The notes under the pieces: model-generated
The model's database searches: none
The model's input: the letters and a program-made list of their open reading frames with translations, nothing else
What the model was told of the DNA's origin: nothing
Source of the DNA: Betaproteobacteria bacterium
Lineage (GTDB): Bacteria; Pseudomonadota; Gammaproteobacteria; Burkholderiales; SG8-39
Length of the DNA stretch: 22,809 nucleotides
Direction: 5' to 3'
NCBI GenBank assembly: GCA_012274205.1
Contig: JAAOZY010000489.1
Location: 1 to 22,809 of the forward strand
Part shown: piece by piece, positions 15,527-21,297 of the stretch
How positions within the stretch are numbered: the stretch's first letter is position 1
How the letters are laid out: every line of letters begins with the position of its first letter
Program-made: the position numbers and the translations under genes

Positions 15527-16014
15527 ATCGATATGGGGAGGCAGGAATGAGATGGAATCGGCTGCGGGCTCAGTCCGGCGCCAAACGGGGCGCAAGCGCT
15601 GCAGCTGTGCCATTTTCGCATACGGGGCCGGTATTTTCCCTGCACCGCTCAATCGACCAAGGCGCGAATCCGGCTCAAGTCAGTTGCGGTCAAGAGCGAA
15701 ATTTCCATCGGTCCTCTGCCGCGCTTCATTCGAATGCTGCGCCTCAAACTATCGCGGCGCTGCCTGCGCGCGCTGTGGCAGCCAGATCTTGAACGCGCGC
15801 GGGCGCAAATCGTCCGCCAAGCCGGAATCTGCAGCGGAATTCGCACGTGCCCGGGCGGGCGCGGGGGTCGCCGCGGCGGCGCCGCGGCCGGGCTCGCCGG
15901 CCCGAGCGACAGCATCAGCGGCAGCACAATCGAGTACGGCGCGCGCACGCAACGTCCTCAATCGGGCCCGGTCAGTGTCCGATGCCCGGGAGCGCGCCGA
16001 TGCCTGCATGCAAG
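15527..16014. other. Stretch between the ABC gene and the small membrane gene, mostly without a clear gene
   Basis: Apart from the doubtful reading frame at 15649-15948, this very GC-rich stretch shows no convincing gene on either strand. The open frames on the + strand are Arg/Gly-rich, unlike the true proteins nearby. I see no tRNA, repeat or terminator with a T-run. Confidence 0.4.
15649..15948 (-). CDS. Doubtful small exported protein
   Basis: This 99-residue frame starts with a signal-peptide-like segment (MRAPYSIVLPLMLSLGPASPAAA) here cut to its first part: Arg, a hydrophobic core, then small residues. The rest is Arg/Pro-rich and looks like random GC-rich translation, except for the tail MEISLLTATDLSRIRALVD. 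Its stop TGA overlaps the alternative TTG start of the ABC exporter at 15652 (TTGA), as coupled genes often do. I do not recognise it, and it may be chance or a frame-shifted remnant. Confidence 0.22.
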   Translation of the reverse strand: MRAPYSIVLPLMLSLGPASPAAAPPRRPPRPPGHVRIPLQIPAWRTICARARSRSGCHSARRQRRDSLRRSIRMKRGRGPMEISLLTATDLSRIRALVD

Positions 16015-16164
16015 TCACAGGGGCTTGCGCCCGCTTATCACCCTCAGCAGGACGACTACGATGGCGACTACCAGCAGCACATGAATGAAGCCGCCCATGG
16101 TGGTGGACGTGACCAGTCCCAGCAGCCACAGGATGATCAGAACGACAGCGATGGTATAGAGCAT
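16015..16164 (-). CDS. Lmo0937-type small membrane protein
   Basis: This 49-residue protein is almost all membrane: MLYTIAVVLIILWLLGLV forms the first helix, TTMGGFIH a short turn, and VLLVVAIVVVLLRVISG the second helix, with a basic end RKPL. This pattern matches the small Lmo0937/DUF5670 family, whose function is unknown and which often lies among stress genes. Ribosome site GAGGAA is about 8 nt before ATG 16164. A longer upstream frame exists but reads through non-coding-looking sequence, so the short form is chosen. Confidence 0.88.
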   Translation of the reverse strand: MLYTIAVVLIILWLLGLVTSTTMGGFIHVLLVVAIVVVLLRVISGRKPL

Positions 16165-16544
16165 AGTGGCATTCCTCTTCAGCGATCTGGATTCGGATTT
16201 CACCGTTCGGGAAAAAGCCCGATCCGCTTCGCGTGCGATCTCGCGCGGACGACCGGGAAACCGGCCTCCGACGCACACGTGAACAATTTTCGCCTTCGGG
16301 ACTGTCACGCTCTGTGCGCCGGCGTACATACATCGCGGTCTTTTTGCCCTAGTCTGGCCGACATCGCGTGTTTGCGCCCTATTACACCAGCGCCGCTCAT
16401 GCGCGGCCTTATACCGGGTACTTCGTTGCAAGGCATTTGATGACGACATACGACATCGGATCTGGATCTCTGCACCTCCGTGTGCCGCCAGTGGCGCATT
16501 CCAATACGGATGCCGGCTGCAATGCAACTATCCTGGAGGCGGCT
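16165..16544. other. Divergent intergenic region, small membrane gene / Crp-family gene
   Basis: About 380 nt separate the divergent starts. The frame of the Crp-family gene stays open upstream to about 16368, but the sequence there does not look like protein. The segment CTTTTTGCCCTAGTCTGGCC (16339-16358) resembles TTTCTTTACCCTGTGTGTGCC-like bases near 18105-18124 in the other divergent region of this cluster. A shared promoter element is possible but unproven. Confidence 0.3.
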
Positions 16545-17246
16545 GTGTCTGAACCAAAACCAATTCCCGCGGCAAACCGGCTCCTGGCCGCCCTGCCGCA
16601 CAAAGAGCGCCGCAACTTTATCGATCAAATGCAGCGGGTCCAAGTAAGCTACGGCGAGATATTGTATGAGCCCGGGGAACGGATAGATTATGTCTACTTC
16701 CCCAACGACTCGATCGTTTCCCTGCTGACCGTGGTCGACCAGCATCACGCCCTCGAAGTCGGCCTGGTCGGCCGCGAAGGCATGGTCGGCGTTCCGCTTG
16801 CGCTGGAGTTCACCTGTTCACCGGTACGCGCACTGGTGCAGGGAACCGGCACGGCCATGCGCATGAAAGCGGCGCCGTTTCTCAGGGCATTCCGGCAAAG
16901 CCACGCATTGCAGCGCGAGCTGCACCACTACACCTATGCCCTGATGGCGCAGATTACCCAAACAGCGGCCTGCAACCGCTTTCACGTAGTGGAAGCGCGC
17001 CTGGCCCGATGGCTGCTGATGACCCACGATCGCATGCAAACGAATCCGTTCCAGCTTACCCAGGAATTTCTGTCGCAAATGCTGGGGGTGCGCCGCGTCG
17101 GCGTCACCAAGGCGGCACGCACACTGCAGAAAAAAGGATTGATCAGCTACAGCCGCGGCAACATCACGATTCTCGAGCGCGCCGGGCTGGAATCCGCCTC
17201 CTGCTCGTGCTACGACATCGTCAAGGACATGCACGAGTCCGCGTAA
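16545..17246 (+). CDS. Crp/Fnr-family transcriptional regulator
   Basis: This 233-residue cytoplasmic regulator has an N-terminal cyclic-nucleotide-binding-type domain (YGEILYEPGERIDYVYFPND, about 38-57, and LEVGLVGREGMVGVPLALE). A C-terminal winged helix follows (LTQEFLSQMLGVRRVGVTKA), ending in a Cys-containing tail SASCSCYDIV. The VYFPND variant group lacks the usual cAMP-binding RE.A..S motif, so the ligand is not predictable. GTG 16545 is chosen because GGAGG stands 6 nt upstream; an in-frame ATG 16440 would add 35 residues with no ribosome site. It lies among small envelope-stress genes and may control them, which is inference. Confidence 0.88.
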   Translation: MSEPKPIPAANRLLAALPHKERRNFIDQMQRVQVSYGEILYEPGERIDYVYFPNDSIVSLLTVVDQHHALEVGLVGREGMVGVPLALEFTCSPVRALVQGTGTAMRMKAAPFLRAFRQSHALQRELHHYTYALMAQITQTAACNRFHVVEARLARWLLMTHDRMQTNPFQLTQEFLSQMLGVRRVGVTKAARTLQKKGLISYSRGNITILERAGLESASCSCYDIVKDMHESA

Positions 17247-17270
17247 GCGGCTGCAAGGAAACCGCGGCAA

Positions 17271-17287
17271 TTGCGGCGTTGCCGCAA
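17271..17287 (+). terminator. Weak hairpin after the Crp-family gene
   Basis: TTGCGGC and GCCGCAA form a 7-bp stem with a GTT loop, 25 nt after the stop codon. There is no T-run, so termination is uncertain. Confidence 0.35.
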
Positions 17288-17302
17288 CGGCCTCGCGACT
17301 GG

Positions 17303-17333
17303 GAGGCCATTTCGGCAATTCGGAAATGTCCTC
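17303..17333. repeat. Dispersed palindrome, copy A
   Basis: GAGGCCATTTC and GAAATGTCCTC form an 11-bp stem (one mismatch) with a 9-nt loop, directly touching the BON-protein stop codon. The first 29 nt match the element at 20041-20068 at about 25 positions, including stem and loop size. It may act as a terminator between the converging Crp-family and BON genes. Confidence 0.6.
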
Positions 17334-17954
17334 TTACTTCTTGATGCTCATTTCATTGGTGATGTTCTGCACGCCCTCGACCGCGCGCGCTATGTCGATC
17401 GCGCGATTGATCTGCGCCTGATTGTCGACGAATCCGCTGAGCTGCACGTCACCCTTGCGCGTAACGATGGCGATGTCGAAGCTTTTGACGTCGGCATCCG
17501 CAAGCAATGCGGACTTGACTTTGGCGGTGACGATGCCGTCATCGACGGCGTTGCCCACGGTCGTATTGCCGAGTTTCAGGCTCATCCCGTTTTCGACGCC
17601 CGTGACGCCCTCGACCTTGCGCGTGAGCGCGAGCGCATTGTCGATTTGCTGTTGCGTATCGACGAAGCCGCTGAGCTGAACCTGGCCCTTGCGCGTCTCC
17701 ACCTTGATCTCGAATCCCTTGACGTCGCGGTCGGCGAGCAGTGCGGTCTTGACCCGTGTCGTCACCACGCTGTCGTCGATCTCCGTCCCCACCGTGGTTG
17801 CGGTCGGGGGCGTCCCGGTGCTCGCGCTCGGGGCCATCGTGCCGGCGGCAGGGGCGCTCGCCACTTCCTCGCGGTTGCCGCAGCCGGCCAGCAGAATCGA
17901 GACGGCGCCCGCAAGCGCCAAACCCTGAACAAATGCCGCAGAGCGAACTTTCAT
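17334..17954 (-). CDS. Two-BON-domain lipoprotein (OsmY-like)
   Basis: This periplasmic lipoprotein of 206 residues is of the stress-linked OsmY type. A lipoprotein signal (AGAVSILLAGC, Cys at about residue 24) is followed by a Ser/Thr/Ala/Pro linker, then two BON domains. The repeats are DDSVVTTRVKTALLADRDVK...GQVQLSGFVDTQQQID and DDGIVTAKVKSALLADADVK...GDVQLSGFVDNQAQIN, which are close internal copies. BON domains bind lipid or envelope surfaces. ATG 17954 is chosen because GGAGG lies 6 nt before it and it begins the signal peptide; the longer open frame upstream is not protein-like. It is divergent from the YXWGXW gene. Confidence 0.92.
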   Translation of the reverse strand: MKVRSAAFVQGLALAGAVSILLAGCGNREEVASAPAAGTMAPSASTGTPPTATTVGTEIDDSVVTTRVKTALLADRDVKGFEIKVETRKGQVQLSGFVDTQQQIDNALALTRKVEGVTGVENGMSLKLGNTTVGNAVDDGIVTAKVKSALLADADVKSFDIAIVTRKGDVQLSGFVDNQAQINRAIDIARAVEGVQNITNEMSIKK

Positions 17955-18195
17955 TGGTGCCTCCATTGGGGTTGATCCGGGCCGAAACACGCCGCGCGGG
18001 GCGGGACTGCGTTGGTGCCGGCGCAAGCCTTCGACCACATGCGGACTATGCGCCGCTTGCGTGGCTGACTCTGTGCGCTGGCGCGCTTACAACGCGCCGG
18101 GCGTTTCTTTACCCTGTGTGTGCCGGCGCACGGATTAAAGCTGCGCCGGGGTGCGAACATGCATGCAGCGTTTTCAAAATCAAAAGGAACTGACC

Positions 18196-18618
18196 ATGAA
18201 CCGAAGCAATGCCCTACGCAATCTGCTGCTGTCGCTGGCGCTGGCCGGCAGTGTCGCTGCTGCGCCCGCCTACGCGCAGATCAGCTTCAACGTCAATATC
18301 GCGCCCCCGGCACCGCAGTACGAAGTCGCGCCGAACGTCGCGCCCGGATACGTCTGGGCGCCTGGATACTGGGCCTGGACCGGCGAGCGCCACGTCTGGG
18401 TGCGCGGTCGCACCATCGTTCAGCGCACGGGATATAACTGGGCGCCGGACCGCTGGGAGCACGGCGACAAGGGCTATTACCGCACCGTGGGCCACTGGGA
18501 ACACGACAAGGGATACGGCCACAGCAAGATGAAGAAGGAAAAGAAGGAATGGAAGCACGACAAGCGCGGCCATGACGACAATGGCAGGCGCGTCAACGGC
18601 AACCCGCACGGCCGCTGA
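18196..18618 (+). CDS. YXWGXW-repeat exported protein with basic His/Lys-rich tail
   Basis: This 140-residue protein has a signal peptide (LLLSLALAGSVAAAPAYA, cleavage before QISF). Next comes a Trp/Tyr/Gly-rich region with YXWGXW-type repeats (GYVWAPGYWAWTGERHVWV and YNWAPDRWEHGDKGYYRTVG). A tail very rich in Lys, His and Asp (HSKMKKEKKEWKHDKRGHDD) completes it. Members of the family are small periplasmic or outer-membrane proteins of unknown role. The His/Lys tail could bind metal or polyanions, but that is a guess. ATG 18196 follows AAAAGGAA by about 8 nt. A hairpin terminator lies at 18643. Confidence 0.88.
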   Translation: MNRSNALRNLLLSLALAGSVAAAPAYAQISFNVNIAPPAPQYEVAPNVAPGYVWAPGYWAWTGERHVWVRGRTIVQRTGYNWAPDRWEHGDKGYYRTVGHWEHDKGYGHSKMKKEKKEWKHDKRGHDDNGRRVNGNPHGR

Positions 18619-18642
18619 ATTCCGTCCGATAAGGCGTTTGGC

Positions 18643-18665
18643 GCCCGTCTCTGCTGGGGACGGGC
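18643..18665 (+). terminator. Hairpin after the YXWGXW gene
   Basis: GCCCGTC and GACGGGC form a 7-bp GC-rich stem with a 9-nt loop, 25 nt after the stop, followed by only a short ATTTC. It is a plausible but weak intrinsic terminator. Confidence 0.45.
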
Positions 18666-18810
18666 ATTTCCCGCCCGGAACGGCGCGACCGGACGCAATA
18701 TTCGTGCGCAGCGGTCAACCGATTGGCATCCGCGGCGTTGATCGCCTACAGGCTGAAATTGCCTGAGGTCAGCCAATCCTGGTTTTTCCCTCCCTACTTA
18801 AAGAGACCCC

Positions 18811-19269
18811 ATGAACAAATTCATCGCTGCACTCGTTGCAGGACTGTTTGCCACTTCCGTATACGCACAAGCTGCCGCGCCGGCCACACCCGCCACGGTG
18901 AAAGCCGAAACCAAGGCAGAAATGGCCAACGATAAAGCCGCCAAATCTGAAGCCAAGGTGAACACCAAGGCCGACGCCAAAGTCGCCGCGGCCAACGCCA
19001 AAGCAGCCAAGACTGAAGCCGCCGCCACAGCCAAGGCCGAGAAAGCCAAGGCCAATGCCGAACGCAAGGCCGCCAAAGCCGAAGCCAAGGCTGCAAAAGC
19101 CAAAGCTGCCGCCGATGCGAAAGCCGCCAAGACTTCGGCCGCAGCCGAAGCCAAGGGCGCCAAAGTAAAAGCCACGGCGAAGTCAGACAAAGCCGCGGCC
19201 AAAGCCGACACCGCTGCCGTCAAAGCCGAAGGCGAAGCCGGAATGAAAAAGGCCGCGGGCACCAAGTAA
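18811..19269 (+). CDS. Exported Ala/Lys-rich histone-H1-like repeat protein
   Basis: This 152-residue protein has a normal signal peptide (MNKFIAALVAGLFATSVYA, cleavage before QAAAP). After it, Ala and Lys dominate with Glu, Asp and Thr, in loose AKAEAKAAK-type repeats. The repeats resemble eukaryotic H1 tails or the tail of AlgP, but the export signal argues for the periplasm or cell surface, not the nucleoid. It should form long helix, as in coiled-coil or Lpp-like proteins. No Cys or Trp is present. The ribosome site AAAGAGA lies about 5 nt before ATG 18811, and a strong terminator follows. The gene is between the YXWGXW and MlaC-like genes. Function is unknown. Confidence 0.82.
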   Translation: MNKFIAALVAGLFATSVYAQAAAPATPATVKAETKAEMANDKAAKSEAKVNTKADAKVAAANAKAAKTEAAATAKAEKAKANAERKAAKAEAKAAKAKAAADAKAAKTSAAAEAKGAKVKATAKSDKAAAKADTAAVKAEGEAGMKKAAGTK

Positions 19270-19285
19270 TCGGTGATGCAGCTGT

Positions 19286-19316
19286 AAAAAAAGACAGGCT
19301 AGCCTGTCTTTTTTTT
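19286..19316. terminator. Strong bidirectional intrinsic terminator
   Basis: AAGACAGGCT and AGCCTGTCTT form a perfect 10-bp palindrome (19291-19310), flanked by A-run and T-run. It serves the Ala/Lys-rich gene on the + strand and can also stop the MlaC-like gene on the - strand. Confidence 0.92.
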
Positions 19317-19361
19317 CGCCCGCCGTTTGCGCGTGCCCCGGTTTGCCCGGACGCGCCGGGT

Positions 19362-20087
19362 TCAGGGCCTGGATGCGCGGGTGCTGGCACCACCGCCCTT
19401 GCGGTTCTTGTCTTCGAGCGCCTTGATCAGGCCGTCCACGCCATCGTCGCGGACTTTGTCCGCAAACGAGTCGCGGTAGGTCGTGACCAGGCTGATGCCT
19501 GCCACCTTGATGTCGTAGACCTTCCATCCCGCCGGCGTCTTCTCCATGTCGTAGTCCATGGCCACAGGCGCCGTCCCGGATTGCTTCACCAGGGATTTGA
19601 CCGTGACTTCGGTATCGGCGGGCGCTGCGCGCAGGCTGCGGAACTCGATCACTTGATCACGGTAGCTGGACAAGGCGCTCGAGTAGGTGCGCACCAGCAG
19701 GGCCCTGAATGCCGCGGTCAGTGCCGTCTGCTGTTCGGGCGTGGCCGCGCGCCAGTTGCGCGCCACCGCCATCTGCGTCATGCGCGGAAAATCGAACAGC
19801 GGCACGACCCTGGTCTCGACCAGGTTGCCGACCTCGAGCGCTTTTCCACCGTGCGCGTCGCGCTCGTGCTGCATTGCCGTGATCACTTCCAGCGTGATCG
19901 ACTGCAGCAGCGCGTCGGGCGTCGTTTCCTGCGCCGGCGCGAGCGGTGACGCCAGCGCCAATGCGAGCAATAGCGTGGAATTGAACTTTGAGCCTATTTC
20001 AATACGAGGGGATAGTTCCCCTCGTGCTCCCCTGTTTCTGAGGCCATTTCGGTAACTCTGAAATGGCCATCTAGCTCTTTGCCTCAT
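19362..20087 (-). CDS. Ttg2D/MlaC-like periplasmic protein, N-terminus altered by palindromes
   Basis: This protein belongs to the Ttg2D/MlaC family (PF05494), which carries phospholipid across the periplasm. The mature part starts at about residue 54 (ETTPDALLQSITLEV). It continues with VVPLFDFPRMTQMAVARNWRAATPEQQTAL, here shown partly, then VRTYSSAL, TEVTVKSLV, MDYDMEKTPAGWKVYDIKVAG and TTYRDSF. The signal-peptide core LLLALALASPLAPAQ is at 39-53. The only available start with a ribosome-like site (GGGG) is ATG 20087, giving 241 residues, and the extra 34 N-terminal residues are encoded partly by two palindromes (20004-20025, 20042-20068). No ATG, GTG or TTG stands where the signal peptide should begin, so the original start may be lost. 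It is a tandem paralogue of the gene upstream. Confidence 0.85.
   Translation of the reverse strand: MRQRARWPFQSYRNGLRNRGARGELSPRIEIGSKFNSTLLLALALASPLAPAQETTPDALLQSITLEVITAMQHERDAHGGKALEVGNLVETRVVPLFDFPRMTQMAVARNWRAATPEQQTALTAAFRALLVRTYSSALSSYRDQVIEFRSLRAAPADTEVTVKSLVKQSGTAPVAMDYDMEKTPAGWKVYDIKVAGISLVTTYRDSFADKVRDDGVDGLIKALEDKNRKGGGASTRASRP
20004..20025. repeat. Hairpin inside the MlaC-like N-terminal codons
   Basis: ACGAGGGG and CCCCTCGT form a perfect 8-bp stem around ATAGTT. The GGGGATA...CCCCTCGT pattern resembles the block at 13625-13640. It lies within codons of residues 21-28 of the MlaC-like frame. Confidence 0.5.
20042..20068. repeat. Dispersed palindrome, copy B
   Basis: GGCCATTTC and GAAATGGCC form a perfect 9-bp stem with a 9-nt loop. 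It matches copy A at 17303-17333 in stem and loop. It lies within residues 7-16 of the MlaC-like frame, or in the 5' leader if the true start is further in. Confidence 0.6.
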
Positions 20088-20150
20088 GTTTACCCCAATC
20101 CTGAAGGTTGCGCGAATCCGGCTGCCCTTGCATTCAGTGCGGCCCGCCCG

Positions 20151-20852
20151 CTATTGCCCGCCGCGCTGGAACATATTCTGGAAAATTGCGTACATGAGCT
20201 GGGACCTTTCCCAGAACGATGCCTTGACCGAGTTGAACCTGGAGCTTTCGGCACGGTTGCCGTCGGCAAGAAATTTGATCAGGCCGTCCACGCCGCCTTC
20301 GCGGACCCGCTCGCCGAACACCTCGCGATAAGTGCTGACCAGGCGCACGCCCGCGACCGTGACGTCGTAGATCTTCCATCCCGTCGCGGTTTGTTGCATG
20401 TCATAGTCGAGGGACATCCGCGCTTTTCCCGGCTGTCTTAACACCGATTTGACCGTCACCTCGGTTGCCAGCGGCCCCGCGCGCAGCGGCTTGAAATCCA
20501 CGACTTCGCCGTCATATCTGGCGAGCGCAATGGAGTAGGTCCGCACCAGCTGCGTCCTGAGCTCTGCGGTGAGCGCTGTCTGCTGTTCGGGCGTCGCCAG
20601 GCGCCAGCTGTGGCCCATGGCCAACCGGGTCATGTGGGCAAAATCGAACAGGGGCGCGATATTGTTTTCGACCAGCACGGTAAACCGTGCCGGGTCGAGC
20701 GATTGAAGATCCTGATCGTTTTTGATCTTGTCGATCAGCTTGACCGTGACCGCGCGCAATAGCGCGTCCGGTGCAGCATCCTGCGCAAAGGCAGCCGGAG
20801 CGCCAACAATAAGTGCCAGCATCAATGCGGATTTCGCCACCAGTTTCTGCAT
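20151..20852 (-). CDS. Ttg2D/MlaC-like periplasmic protein
   Basis: This 233-residue phospholipid-carrier-type protein has an intact signal peptide (LVAKSALMLALIVGAPAAFA, cleavage before QDAAP). The mature part shares long blocks with the next gene: PDALL, PLFDF, ATPEQQTALTAELR versus ATPEQQTALTAAFR, TEVTVKS, DYDMQQTATGWKIYDVTVAG, STYREVF and GGVDGLIKFL. The two genes are therefore a tandem duplication. No mlaFEDB transporter genes are in the window, so the proteins are orphans here and their partner is unknown. ATG 20852 has a weak GGGCGAG before it. The C-terminal tail FWERSQLMYAIFQNMFQRGG is unique to this copy. Confidence 0.93.
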   Translation of the reverse strand: MQKLVAKSALMLALIVGAPAAFAQDAAPDALLRAVTVKLIDKIKNDQDLQSLDPARFTVLVENNIAPLFDFAHMTRLAMGHSWRLATPEQQTALTAELRTQLVRTYSIALARYDGEVVDFKPLRAGPLATEVTVKSVLRQPGKARMSLDYDMQQTATGWKIYDVTVAGVRLVSTYREVFGERVREGGVDGLIKFLADGNRAESSRFNSVKASFWERSQLMYAIFQNMFQRGGQ

Positions 20853-20926
20853 CTCGCCCGCTCAGGAGTAGGAAACAAGCGCGGACAAGGCGCGCCGGTC
20901 GCGCCTCGCGCCCTGCGGCCGATACA

Positions 20927-21148
20927 CTACTTCGGCTTGGTGACTTCGTGACCGATGACGCCGCCGACCGCCGCGCCGGCAGCCGTGCCGAGCACGCCGC
21001 CGCCACCGACGACGTTACCTGCAACACCGCCTATGACCGCGCCGGCGGCCGTGCCCTGGTCCTGCCGGGACATGCCGGCACAACCGCCCAATCCGATCAA
21101 CAGCGCCGCCGCGATCGCGCCGACTGAATACGTCCGTATGGTTTTCAT
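20927..21148 (-). CDS. Glycine-zipper 2TM lipoprotein
   Basis: This 73-residue protein has a lipoprotein signal (AAALLIGLGGC, Cys23) followed by a glycine-zipper pair AGAVIGGVAGNVVGGGG and AAGAAVGGVIGHEV, typical of the SlyB/OsmB-like envelope family. Such proteins insert in or brace the outer membrane. The ribosome site AGAGGCG lies a few nt before ATG 21148. The stop at 20927 leaves 74 nt to the MlaC-like start, so these genes may be transcribed together. Confidence 0.88.
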   Translation of the reverse strand: MKTIRTYSVGAIAAALLIGLGGCAGMSRQDQGTAAGAVIGGVAGNVVGGGGVLGTAAGAAVGGVIGHEVTKPK

Positions 21149-21273
21149 TTGTCGCCTCTATGTCGAACATCTTGTTGGAAAGCTGAACCTGTCGGTGTCC
21201 TTCCGCTTTATGAAGTAACCGCCCCGGCGCAGTGTTGCCCCGGATGAATAAGACTAGGACGTGTGCGCTGTGC

Positions 21274-21297
21274 GGTCTGTCTGCCAACGCACAGACC
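21274..21297 (-). terminator. Hairpin directly after the AI-2E-family gene
   Basis: GGTCTGT and ACAGACC form a 7-bp stem with a 10-nt loop, touching the stop codon. No T-run follows on the - strand, so it may protect the 3' end more than terminate. Confidence 0.4.

Noticed and set aside
13751..15550. Very long + strand open frame opposite the ABC exporter
   Set aside because: It mirrors the exporter codons and has no recognisable motif or ribosome site; the - strand product has every ABC hallmark.
18080..18098. GGCGCG/CGCGCC inverted pair upstream of the YXWGXW gene
   Set aside because: Short GC-only stems are expected by chance in DNA this GC-rich.
18900..19260. Repeated GCCAAAGC-type bases as a possible CRISPR or satellite repeat
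   Set aside because: The repeats follow codons for Ala and Lys in one intact reading frame, with no constant spacer length.
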